This document shows positions 6,501 to 11,939 of a stretch of DNA of 11,939 bases, one piece after another. The position numbers and the translations under genes were made by a program. The notes under the pieces were generated by a model. The model worked only from the letters and a program-made list of their open reading frames with translations, did not search any database and had not been told where the DNA came from. Position 1 is the first letter of the stretch. Each line of letters opens with the position of its first letter. Source of the DNA: Burkholderiaceae bacterium (GTDB lineage: Bacteria; Pseudomonadota; Gammaproteobacteria; Burkholderiales; Burkholderiaceae_C); the NCBI GenBank assembly GCA_017853735.1, contig JAFMJA010000058.1:1-11939 (forward strand), read 5' to 3'.

Positions 6501-7776
6501 AATTGGATTTATCAAGGTTTGCTTCTATGTGGTTGATCATGGCCCCGAGCAAGGCCTGCGGATGTATGGGGTAGCTCAGAACATCACAGCCCAACATAAT
6601 GCGTTGAAAGATATTGAGCTTTCCCGCAAAGTGGCTGAGGATGCCAGCCTGGCCAAAAGCAAGTTTCTTTCCTCCATGAGTCATGAGTTGCGTACCCCGC
6701 TCAATGCTATTTTGGGTTTTGGCCAAATACTTGAGATGAGCAAATCGCTCGACGAAAAACAAAAGGGCTATGTTCAACAAATTATGAATGGGGGCAACCA
6801 CCTGCTGCAATTGATCAACCAGGTGCTAGAACTGTCAAAGATTGAGGCCGGTAGTGTGCAGTTCACTATTGAGCCAATTTCTGCACACAATGTTGTTGAC
6901 TCCTGTAGCTTAATGACCTCATCTCTGTTGAAATCCAAAAACATCGATTTCCAGATTAACGACTCCTTACCCAAGAGCGCCACGGTGATGGCAGATCAGA
7001 CCAGAATCACTCAGGTGTTGCTGAACCTGCTTTCAAATGCCATCAAGTACACACCTGATGGTGGAAAAATACGGCTGGATGTGATGGCGCCCACCGAATC
7101 CATGTGCCGCTTTGTAGTCACAGACACTGGTATTGGCATTCCTGCTAAATATCATGAGGAAGTTTTCAAGCCTTTCAACAGAATGGGCGCTCTTGACGGT
7201 GCTGTTGAAGGTACCGGCATCGGGCTGACCATCACCAAGGACTTGGTCAACAAGATGTCGGGAACGATCGGGTTTGTCAGCGAGGAAGGCAAAGGCAGTT
7301 CATTTTGGTTTGAACTACCCGCCGGCCCCAGGGAGAAAACCCCCAAAATATCGTCCGGTCCACAGGCGGGAGGCGATATTCAAGCTGACCTGGAGAGCTT
7401 GCGGGGACTGATCCTCTATATCGAGGACAACCCCTCCAATGTCGCTTTGATGAGAGCTTCGATTGCAAAAATTCCCAATATCGAATTGATTGTGGCAAGC
7501 AACGCCAAGAGTGGCATCGAAATTTGCATAGGCCGAGTTCCCCAACTGGTCTTGATGGATCTCCAGCTGCCCGACATGGACGGGGCTGAAGCCACGCGCC
7601 TTATTCGCGCTCACCTCCTGACCAGCCATATTCCAGTGATCATATTGAGCGCTGACGTCACTGATCAAAGCAAAAATAATGCCAAAATTGCCGGCGCCAC
7701 AGACTATTTGTCCAAACCCTTTCAATTCGGCGATCTGGTTGCCTGCCTGCAGCGTGGTTTGGCCCAATATGACTAG
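3565..7776 (+). CDS. CheB-CheR-PAS hybrid sensor histidine kinase with C-terminal receiver
   Basis: A 1403-residue cytoplasmic multidomain signalling protein with no membrane segments seen. Domains in order: CheB methylesterase (about 27-210; G-A-S-A-G-G with Ser36, His63, Asp155 as the likely triad); CheR methyltransferase (about 230-490; helical N-part, SAM loop P-G-C-A-T-G-E-E 331-338, A-T-D-I-N at 363-367, T-C-R-N at 433-436); a PAS-like region (about 530-640); a coiled coil (about 650-745) with eight heptads; PAS (about 743-862); PAS (about 875-1010); HisKA with His1040 in the S-H-E-L-R-T-P box; HATPase with N-box Asn1158, D-T-G-I-G-I-P (1187-1193) and G-T-G-I-G-L (1216-1221); receiver (about 1281-1400) with Glu1287/Asp1288, phospho-acceptor Asp1332, Ser1362 and Lys1384. 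Canonical CheB has its receiver at the N-terminus; here the only receiver is at the far C-terminus. CheB/CheR-PAS fusions are a known class whose methylation targets are mostly undefined. The ATG lacks a Shine-Dalgarno, but an in-frame TAA at 3544 leaves no better start. Confidence 0.95.
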   Translation: MVTKNNRQPDNASPPSSQVKNPPASEALIIVGLGASAGGLEALRAFVAELPLRANMAYVVAQHMSPQHRSMMADLLSRETKLVVVEAKDGVIPNPDTVYIGPPNGDIFIKDGKLALRKPLSEIGPKPSVDYLFTSMAEELGERAIGVVLSGTGSDGAHGVRAINAAGGICIAQSPDSAKYDSMPQAAIKAGVDLVLTPAEIATQLANVAKRPRLSVSEKLATEGKDESSDPLKTVLRKIYERSKMDFSNYKEATLTRQIERRMAALQTNQLPDYLSVISNTPTELDILATSFLVCVTSFFRDAEAFKKFTFALQKVLEKKLPGDDIRIWVPGCATGEEAYSIAIILAETLGAKLDEHKVQIFATDINKDATAFGRKAMYPETSLEGMDKTLLEKYFRAKDRLFQVDRKIRDMVVFANHDLIQDPPFVRVDVITCRNLLIYFKAGLQEKVFRLFHYALNPSGLLFLGSSESVGQASNFFDETDRKYKLFQRRDVPSTMPQGYVSAPLLSLASPRKGEEKSQTRSTESLGRELLLSSYAPPSVLMHVDGDILELFGDVTPFITLKSGKADFNLFSIINPKLRTELRAIAQKVTRSHEATLTHPVQITIDNQERAVQTMVRPIHNKANQPNAVLVSFELAPTREPVNLNPDSVEEIAESRISELTHELTLTRESLQTVIEELETSNEELQSLNEEAQAANEELQASNEELETSNEELQATNEELTTVNDELSARTIEVINTSNDLENVLNCSGIAVLVIDRDLRIRRFNQDSLNFFKIDQALLNQNLASVPVRFAFEDLIGKIRKLPFITNSINAQSDSNVAHFLGKFSHNLREFELNASAYITRESNTVDGLVLTITDITSHVQSERALTISQVKLSNYMQLALGAAYWEFEAKTKQFIFNEEFFRVFNKQIVKNDDLYRLLSAISERVGEFRVSLDRYLDLFCHPDDRNMFISVFDHALNSTVFSSSTQFEHRILTKQGEIGFIKVCFYVVDHGPEQGLRMYGVAQNITAQHNALKDIELSRKVAEDASLAKSKFLSSMSHELRTPLNAILGFGQILEMSKSLDEKQKGYVQQIMNGGNHLLQLINQVLELSKIEAGSVQFTIEPISAHNVVDSCSLMTSSLLKSKNIDFQINDSLPKSATVMADQTRITQVLLNLLSNAIKYTPDGGKIRLDVMAPTESMCRFVVTDTGIGIPAKYHEEVFKPFNRMGALDGAVEGTGIGLTITKDLVNKMSGTIGFVSEEGKGSSFWFELPAGPREKTPKISSGPQAGGDIQADLESLRGLILYIEDNPSNVALMRASIAKIPNIELIVASNAKSGIEICIGRVPQLVLMDLQLPDMDGAEATRLIRAHLLTSHIPVIILSADVTDQSKNNAKIAGATDYLSKPFQFGDLVACLQRGLAQYD
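5593..5760 (+). repeat. Eight tandem 21-base units encoding a heptad coiled coil
   Basis: Inside the hybrid sensor, residues 677-732 consist of eight consecutive heptads of the form E-E-L-x-x-x-N (variants EELETSN, EELQSLN, EEAQAAN, EELQASN, EELQATN, EELTTVN, DELSART). The DNA has an exact 21-base period. Units 1 and 5 encode identical heptads and are almost identical in DNA. The repeat forms the signalling helix between the CheR/PAS-like part and the downstream PAS domains, and would dimerise the protein. Confidence 0.85.
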
Positions 7777-7837
7777 GGATGGTGTTTAAAGTCTATTTCG
7801 ATGCGGGAATTGGCTGACCTGTGCAGTCGCGGCCAGC

Positions 7838-8683
7838 TCAAGAATTCGAGTGAGTAAGCAAAGTGTATTTCACCTGATTAAGCAGGATCGGCTTGACCAG
7901 GATCTTGTAAGTGTCCAGGTCAAAGTCTGAATCCGCAAAGACCTCCTTCAATCCGCTGCGCGAACACCAGGTGCCCAGGTGGCGCCAGCCCTGGATGCGA
8001 TGCTTTTGCACCCAGTCGCCGTTCTGCTCCACCAGATCGATGGCACCGGGATAGGGCCAGACCTGCACCTTCAGCTCAAGCAGGGCAGACAATAGCCGCT
8101 GGTCATGTGCCTGGCGCTCCTCCTGCCCCACGCAGGCGCCCAGGCAGCTGCGTAGCTGCAGGCCAAAGCAGCCGCGCGGGCCGATCTGCTCCAGACCCAG
8201 CAAGCCGCGGCACAGTCGGTGCAGCTGGGCCAGCTCACTGAGTTTGGCCTGTGCGGCGCGCACCGAGCTGAACAGGCCGTAGAGGCCCTCGGTCAGGCCC
8301 ACGGCCACTTCCTTGCCAGAGACGATCTGGGGCGACAGGCCTTTGCCAGTCTCGATCAGTTGAATCGCACACAGATTGCGCAGCCGGCGCAAGCGGATGT
8401 TGTAGAGCGGGCTGAGCTGTTTGATCAGGCGCGCCTCCAGCAGCAGGGCGCCGATCTCACCCGCGGTCTCGATGACTTCCACCCGGCGCGCCTGCGCCAG
8501 CATGGCCGCCTCATCGGGCGCGCGCAGGTGGGCCAGCACCCGGCTACGCATATCCACGCTTTTGCCGATATAGAGCGGCAACTGACCCTCGCCCCAAAAG
8601 AGGTACACCCCGGGTGTGCGGGGCAGGGCGGCCAGCGAGGCCGGGTCTATGCCAGGGGCTGTGTGGCCAGTTGCCAGATTCAT
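7838..8683 (-). CDS. cho: GIY-YIG excinuclease, Cho/UvrC N-terminal type
   Basis: A 281-residue protein close in size to E. coli Cho. The GIY-YIG nuclease domain is at the N-terminus: P-G-V-Y (24-27), Y-I-G-K-S (38-42), an R-S-R arginine cluster at 46-48 and metal-binding Glu83 in L-L-L-E-A-R-L-I. Cho and UvrC use this fold for the 3' incision in nucleotide excision repair. Cys158, Cys172, Cys180 and Cys184 (last pair as S-C-L-G-A-C) resemble the cysteine set that holds a [4Fe-4S] cluster in E. coli UvrC. There is no UvrC C-terminal endonuclease or HhH region, so this is not full UvrC. The frame is open back to 8896, but that would overlap the MetE-like gene by about 150 bases with unnatural sequence; the ATG at 8683, 58 bases after the MetE-like stop, is chosen. 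Its Shine-Dalgarno is weak. Confidence 0.88.
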   Translation of the reverse strand: MNLATGHTAPGIDPASLAALPRTPGVYLFWGEGQLPLYIGKSVDMRSRVLAHLRAPDEAAMLAQARRVEVIETAGEIGALLLEARLIKQLSPLYNIRLRRLRNLCAIQLIETGKGLSPQIVSGKEVAVGLTEGLYGLFSSVRAAQAKLSELAQLHRLCRGLLGLEQIGPRGCFGLQLRSCLGACVGQEERQAHDQRLLSALLELKVQVWPYPGAIDLVEQNGDWVQKHRIQGWRHLGTWCSRSGLKEVFADSDFDLDTYKILVKPILLNQVKYTLLTHSNS

Positions 8684-8741
8684 GTCGCACCGCGCTGCGC
8701 CCGCCGGCGCCAGCCCGCCACCATGTGGATGGACAGCCAGC

Positions 8742-9899
8742 CTACGCGCTGCCCCAGACCGTGCGGGCCACGTCCACCACGCGCTGCAATTTGCGCCACT
8801 GGTCATCCTCGCTGATGATGTTGCCTTCCACCGTGCTGGCAAAGCCACACTGCGGGCTGATGGCCAGGTCTTGCAGCGGCACAAAGGCGCTGGCATCGTG
8901 GATGCGGCGAATCAGGTCGCCAGCACTTTCCAGGCGGCCAAACTTGGTGGTCACCAGGCCCAGCACCACCTTCACACCGCGCGGCACCTGGGCCAGAGGC
9001 TGGAAGTCGCCCGAGCGCTCGTCGTCATATTCCAGCAGAAAGTGGTCGACCTGCAAGCCACCAAACACCGCCTCGGCAATGCGCTGGTAGCCGCCCTCGG
9101 CCAGCCAACCACTGCGCGAATTGCCACGGCAGACATGGATGCCAATCGCAGTCTCGGGGCGCCGCTGGGCAATGCAGTCATTGGTCAGCTGTATGTAGCG
9201 CTGCAGCCTTTGCTGCGGGTCGTCGCCGCTGGCCACTACCTCGGCACGCATGCGCTCACTGATGAAATAGGTGAGCAGCGGGTCATCGATCTGGATGTAA
9301 CGGCAACCGGCCGCCTCCAAGGCGGCAATTTCCTGACGATAGACCGCCACCACATCAGCGAAAAATTCCTCGATGTCGGGGTAGGCCGCCTGCGACACGC
9401 CGGCACGTCCGCCATGAAAATGCAGCCGGGTGGGCGAGGGAATGGTGATCTTGGCAGTGCGCGAGCTCAGGCCTTGCAAATGGGTAAAGTCAGCCACCGT
9501 GACCGGCGCGGCCAGGCGCAGTTTGCCGGTGGTGAGCACATTTTTGGGCACGTACTTCCAACCCTGCTCCTCCTGGGCTGCAGCCTGCCCGTGGTTATGA
9601 CCACAATCGGCTGGGGGCGCCACAAAGGCCTGGGCGGCAACCCCGTCGCGAATCTCCACCCCCGACAAGCCGCGCACAAAGTCGATCCACCAGTTCTCGC
9701 GGCGAAACTCACCATCCACCACCACCTGAAAGCCGCAGTCCTGCTGGCGCCGCACCAACTCGGCAATGGCCTGATCTTCAGCCGCACGCAAGGCGTGCGC
9801 ATCGATCTGGCCTTGCTGAAACTGCTCCCGGGCCCGGTGCAGGGCGGCCGGCCTGAGCAGACTACCGACCTGATCGGCACGAAAAAAAGGCCGGGCCAT
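8742..9899 (-). CDS. MetE-core (cobalamin-independent methionine synthase II) family methyltransferase
   Basis: A 385-residue protein equal to the catalytic C-terminal barrel of MetE, without the N-terminal barrel of the 750-residue enzyme. The zinc ligands of MetE are all in place: His255 and Cys257 (G-I-H-V-C-R-G-N), Glu290 (F-L-L-E-Y-D), and Cys351 (S-P-Q-C-G-F). The I-Q-I-D-D-P motif (202-207) matches the acidic substrate-binding strand. The family transfers methyl or alkyl groups to a zinc-bound thiol. Members include short core MetE proteins and coenzyme M alkyl transferases, so homocysteine is the likely but unproven acceptor, and the methyl donor cannot be read from sequence. An AAGGG sequence precedes the ATG. 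The gene starts only 9 bases after the binding-protein stop, so the two are surely co-transcribed. Confidence 0.88.
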   Translation of the reverse strand: MARPFFRADQVGSLLRPAALHRAREQFQQGQIDAHALRAAEDQAIAELVRRQQDCGFQVVVDGEFRRENWWIDFVRGLSGVEIRDGVAAQAFVAPPADCGHNHGQAAAQEEQGWKYVPKNVLTTGKLRLAAPVTVADFTHLQGLSSRTAKITIPSPTRLHFHGGRAGVSQAAYPDIEEFFADVVAVYRQEIAALEAAGCRYIQIDDPLLTYFISERMRAEVVASGDDPQQRLQRYIQLTNDCIAQRRPETAIGIHVCRGNSRSGWLAEGGYQRIAEAVFGGLQVDHFLLEYDDERSGDFQPLAQVPRGVKVVLGLVTTKFGRLESAGDLIRRIHDASAFVPLQDLAISPQCGFASTVEGNIISEDDQWRKLQRVVDVARTVWGSA

Positions 9900-9908
9900 C
9901 GCTGGCCC

Positions 9909-11078
9909 TTACCTCACTGGCTTGGGATCGCGCACATCCTTCTCTTCGGAGAATTCAATGTTGTAGAGCTCGCCATTGACCCGCTCGGTTTTACGGATAA
10001 AGACGCTCTGCACAATGTCGCGGGTGTTGGCATCGATCAGCACCTGGCCGCGTGGGCTCTCGAAGATCTGGCCTTTCATGGCGGCCATCAACGCATCACC
10101 ACCGCCCTTGCCACCGGTCTTGCGCAGCGCCTCGTAAATCACATGCATGCCGTCATAGGCAAACACGCCCACCGCATTGGGGCGGATGTTGTGCATCTTC
10201 TTGAATTCGGCAACAAACTTCTTGTTCAGCGCCGAAGGGTGGGCGGCCGAATAGGGGTAGGAGCTGACCACGCCAATGGCCTCGTCGCCCATCTGGCTGA
10301 GCAGGTCGTCATCCACAATTTCGCCGGTACCAATCAGCTTGATGCCGGCGTTGGCCAGGCCACGCTCGACAAACTGCTTCATCACCAGCGAGCCCACCCC
10401 TGAGGGAACAAACACAAACAGGGCATCGGGCTTGAGGTCGCGCACTTTTTGCAGGAAGGGGGCAAAGTCCGGGTTGCGCAGCGGCACGCGCAGGGACTCG
10501 ATCACCTGGCCACCGTTGAGCGCCATGCGTTCCTTGAAGGTGCGCTCCGCGTCCAGGCCCGGGCCGTAGTCGGTGACCAGGGTCACAGTGCGGCGCATAT
10601 TGTTTTTGGCCGCCCATTCACCCATGCCCAGGGTGATTTGCGGCAGCGTCATGGAAGTGCGCACCATGTAAGGGGTGGAATTGATCACCATGGAAGTGGC
10701 CGCCAGCATATTGACCATCGGGGTCTTGGACTGGGTGGCAATCGGTGCGGTAGCCAGCGCCAGCGGGGTCAGGCCAAAACCGGCCAACACATCCACCTTT
10801 TCATTCACCACCAGCTCCTGCGCCAGGCGCTTGGTCACATCTGGGGTGCCCGCATCATCTTTGAGGATGACTTCAATCTTGCGCCCGGCCACGGTGGTGC
10901 CGTTGAGCTTCATGTACAGACGCACACCAGCATCCATCTGGCGCCCGGTGGAAGCAAAGGGGCCAGTCATCGGCGCGAGCAGGCCGACTTTGAATGGCTT
11001 GTTCTGTGCCCAGGCTTGCGGCAATGAAATGGCCAGCGGGGCGGCAGCCAGGGCTTTGATGAGATGGCGTTTATCCAT
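9909..11078 (-). CDS. LivK-type periplasmic substrate-binding protein of an ABC transporter
   Basis: A 389-residue protein with a Sec signal peptide: basic start (MDKRHLIK), hydrophobic core, and likely cleavage after A-W-A (residue 24). The mature part starts with F-K-V-G-L-L-A-P-M-T-G-P-F-A, the hallmark of type I periplasmic binding proteins of the branched-chain amino acid (HAAT) family, and follows with the two-lobed alternating pattern typical of the family. Such proteins deliver amino acids, amides, urea or aromatic acids to LivHMGF-type permeases. No permease or ATPase gene is adjacent, so it is either an orphan or its partners are elsewhere. A strong Shine-Dalgarno (AGGAG, 7 bases) supports the start. 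Its tight linkage to the MetE-like gene hints at a sulfur- or methyl-containing ligand, but this is inference. Confidence 0.9.
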   Translation of the reverse strand: MDKRHLIKALAAAPLAISLPQAWAQNKPFKVGLLAPMTGPFASTGRQMDAGVRLYMKLNGTTVAGRKIEVILKDDAGTPDVTKRLAQELVVNEKVDVLAGFGLTPLALATAPIATQSKTPMVNMLAATSMVINSTPYMVRTSMTLPQITLGMGEWAAKNNMRRTVTLVTDYGPGLDAERTFKERMALNGGQVIESLRVPLRNPDFAPFLQKVRDLKPDALFVFVPSGVGSLVMKQFVERGLANAGIKLIGTGEIVDDDLLSQMGDEAIGVVSSYPYSAAHPSALNKKFVAEFKKMHNIRPNAVGVFAYDGMHVIYEALRKTGGKGGGDALMAAMKGQIFESPRGQVLIDANTRDIVQSVFIRKTERVNGELYNIEFSEEKDVRDPKPVR

Positions 11079-11131
11079 GTGGGTCTCCTAAGGATTAAAG
11101 TTCGCGAAAGGTCGAGGCCGCAGCAGTGTCT

Positions 11132-11153
11132 CCATGGCACCGCGGTGCCATGG
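11132..11153. promoter_or_regulatory. Perfect 22-bp palindrome, likely operator or leader hairpin of the binding-protein operon
   Basis: Half-site CCATGGCACCG followed at once by its exact reverse complement, without spacer (centre between 11142 and 11143). It lies 54-75 bases upstream of the binding-protein ATG (minus strand) and about 150 bases before the small plus-strand gene. A TATACT -10-like hexamer on the minus strand (11187-11192) lies upstream of it, with no good -35. If that were the promoter, the palindrome would be in the transcribed leader. A dimeric repressor site is the simplest reading; an RNA hairpin is the alternative. Confidence 0.55.
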
Positions 11154-11262
11154 CGCCTGCAAGCCGCTGGGCTTGGCCGAGCGAACAGTATAGTTTGTCA
11201 GCCTGCTACCATCCTGACCGAGGCAGGCACCCCGATGAACCAAGTTCTGCCTAGACAGACCG

Positions 11263-11285
11263 GCTGCAAAAAATGTCCTTGCAGC
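11263..11285 (+). repeat. Short inverted repeat before the small unknown gene (GCTGCAA / TTGCAGC)
   Basis: Perfect 7-bp arms (11263-11269, 11279-11285) with a 9-base loop, ending 8 bases before the GGAGAG ribosome binding site of the 11305 gene. It may form a leader hairpin; no function is demonstrated. Confidence 0.35.
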
Positions 11286-11304
11286 GTCTTTGCGGAGAGC
11301 GGCC

Positions 11305-11529
11305 ATGTACAGCAACCTGACAGAAGAAACCATCAGGCACAAATACCTGCCTTACGCGACGCTGTATCTGGCAGAAACGCACAGTTTCGACCTTGGCTTG
11401 CTCGATCGTGTGACGCTGGACACCCTGGTCGAAGAAGTGCTGGCGAGCATGAAAAAAACCGGCGCTTATGGTGAAATGAACTTCACCGACCTGCTGGCCA
11501 AGAAGCTGATGGTGATGGGTTATTTCTAG
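11305..11529 (+). CDS. Small conserved-looking protein of unknown function
   Basis: A 74-residue soluble protein without cysteine, signal peptide or membrane segment, starting MYSNLTEETI and ending ..KKLMVMGYF. It appears largely helical, with acidic and hydrophobic residues alternating in the middle (about 26-50). The frame could be opened at a TTG at 11290, but the ATG at 11305 is favoured by a GGAGAG Shine-Dalgarno 5 bases before it. The stop codon lies inside the stem of a strong hairpin. It is transcribed divergently from the binding-protein operon and convergently with the amidohydrolase gene. I do not recognise the family; the codon use and clear translation signals suggest it is real. 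Confidence 0.68.
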   Translation: MYSNLTEETIRHKYLPYATLYLAETHSFDLGLLDRVTLDTLVEEVLASMKKTGAYGEMNFTDLLAKKLMVMGYF

Positions 11530-11554
11530 CGGGATCTTATTGACCCCGCTAGAA
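11524..11554. terminator. Hairpin with perfect 10-bp stem between convergent genes
   Basis: Arms TTCTAGCGGG (11524-11533) and CCCGCTAGAA (11545-11554) with an 11-base loop. The left arm includes the last bases and stop codon of the small gene. It stands between two convergent genes, as expected of a bidirectional terminator, but there is no T-tract after it on either strand, so it may act as a weak terminator or as mRNA 3'-end protection. Confidence 0.6.
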
Positions 11555-11575
11555 CCTTCACAACACAGGCTCACC

Positions 11576-11939
11576 TCAGGCGCTGGCTGAACGGTTCACA
11601 TAGCCATAGGCCATATTGGTGCGTCCCTCACCGTGTTGCTCATAAATCGCCTTGTGGTAGGCAATCTTGTCGCTGGCCAGGGCTGCCCGTTGCTCCGGCT
11701 TGAAGTTGTAGATGCGGGCGTTGTTCTCGCCGAAGATGGCGTTCTTGATCGGGCCATCGGCCGCACCCAGCGCCGGCAGGTTGTACTTGCGTTGCAACTC
11801 CTCGGGCACCTCGATGCGGCGTAAGGCCTCAATCTGCCATTGCGGTGCGCCGGTCCAGATCGCATCGGTGCCCCACACCACATTGCTCGCTCCCAAGCCT
11901 TTGACCAGTTGGGCCAGCATCACCGCAGCGAGGCGCGGC
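11576..11939 (-). CDS. Amidohydrolase family protein, C-terminal part (cut by the right window edge)
   Basis: The frame ends at TGA 11576-11578 and stays open to the right edge (about 120 residues visible), so the start lies beyond the window; the apparent GTG and ATG codons near 11918-11923 are internal. The visible part resembles the C-terminal end of metal-dependent amidohydrolase-2 (PF04909-type) TIM-barrel enzymes. V-V-W-G-T-D-A-I-W supplies the conserved metal or catalytic Asp of the last barrel strands. It is followed by G-A-P-Q-W-Q-I-E-A-L-R-R and a K-N-A-I-F-G-E-N-N-A-R-I-Y helix, the usual 'nifgeNAarly' ending. The family hydrolyses or decarboxylates ring and amide substrates; the specific substrate is not visible. 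Confidence 0.82.
   Translation of the reverse strand, partial: PRLAAVMLAQLVKGLGASNVVWGTDAIWTGAPQWQIEALRRIEVPEELQRKYNLPALGAADGPIKNAIFGENNARIYNFKPEQRAALASDKIAYHKAIYEQHGEGRTNMAYGYVNRSASA

Noticed and set aside
7775..7790. Repeated GGATGGTG-like strings at about 983, 2753 and 7777
   Set aside because: The shared core is only 8-11 bases; matches of this length are expected by chance in 12 kb, and there is no common position relative to genes.
7777..7837. Possible terminator between the sensor gene and the Cho-like gene
   Set aside because: Only imperfect pairings (such as TGGC..GCCA) are visible and there is no T-tract, so no terminator is called.
8684..8896. An extra 71 N-terminal codons for the Cho-like nuclease
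   Set aside because: The extension overlaps the 3' end of the MetE-like gene, has an Arg/Ala/Trp-rich sequence without family similarity, and the GIY-YIG domain starts soon after the ATG at 8683.
8616..10403. A 595-codon plus-strand open frame
   Set aside because: It lies wholly antisense to the MetE-like gene and parts of the nuclease and binding-protein genes, which have clear family motifs. Its product is His/Gly/Ala-rich with no recognisable domain, a typical shadow of GC-rich coding sequence.
11189..11194. TATAGT as a plus-strand -10 for the small 11305 gene
   Set aside because: No acceptable -35 at 16-18 bases; the same bases also give TATACT on the minus strand, so direction cannot be decided.

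Overview
The window looks like a chromosomal stretch from a betaproteobacterium, probably Burkholderiales and most likely Comamonadaceae-like (Rhodoferax/Polaromonas type). This rests on the overall protein flavour: an HNH/low-molecular-weight phosphatase pair, an orphan LivK-type binding protein and a MetE-core paralogue, all moderately GC-rich. It is inference from family knowledge, not from a database search.

Left part (1-3109). The left edge cuts a BLUF blue-light receptor gene read leftward; its three flavin-site residues are present. A 424-base gap follows and carries a perfect FNR/Anr-type box (TTGAT-N4-ATCAA). Next come a small lipoprotein gene (minus) and, divergently, a two-gene operon on the plus strand: a small HNH-nuclease-like protein overlapping by 4 bases a low-molecular-weight protein-tyrosine phosphatase. 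Converging on these is an alpha/beta hydrolase gene, with a small single-pass membrane or exported protein gene upstream of it on the same strand.

Middle (3110-7776). A 455-base gap holds two adjacent inverted repeats and a run of nine G. It is followed by the dominant gene: a 1403-residue hybrid signalling protein, CheB methylesterase - CheR methyltransferase - PAS-like - eight-unit heptad coiled coil - PAS - PAS - histidine kinase - C-terminal receiver. All key catalytic residues appear intact, and no other chemotaxis gene is in view.

Right part (7838-11939). Three minus-strand genes form a likely unit: a LivK-type periplasmic binding protein, then (9 bases on) a MetE-core methyltransferase with all four zinc ligands, then (58 bases on) a Cho/UvrC-N-type GIY-YIG nuclease with a four-cysteine pattern like the UvrC iron-sulfur site. 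A perfect 22-bp palindrome lies 54-75 bases upstream of the binding-protein start. On the plus strand is a small unrecognised 74-residue gene, closed by a hairpin with a perfect 10-bp stem. It converges on an amidohydrolase gene cut by the right edge.

I see no tRNA, rRNA, CRISPR array, complete insertion sequence or phage module. The genes are mostly housekeeping or sensory. The points most worth a second look are the large hybrid sensor, the palindromes and inverted repeats in the gaps, and the FNR box near the BLUF gene.
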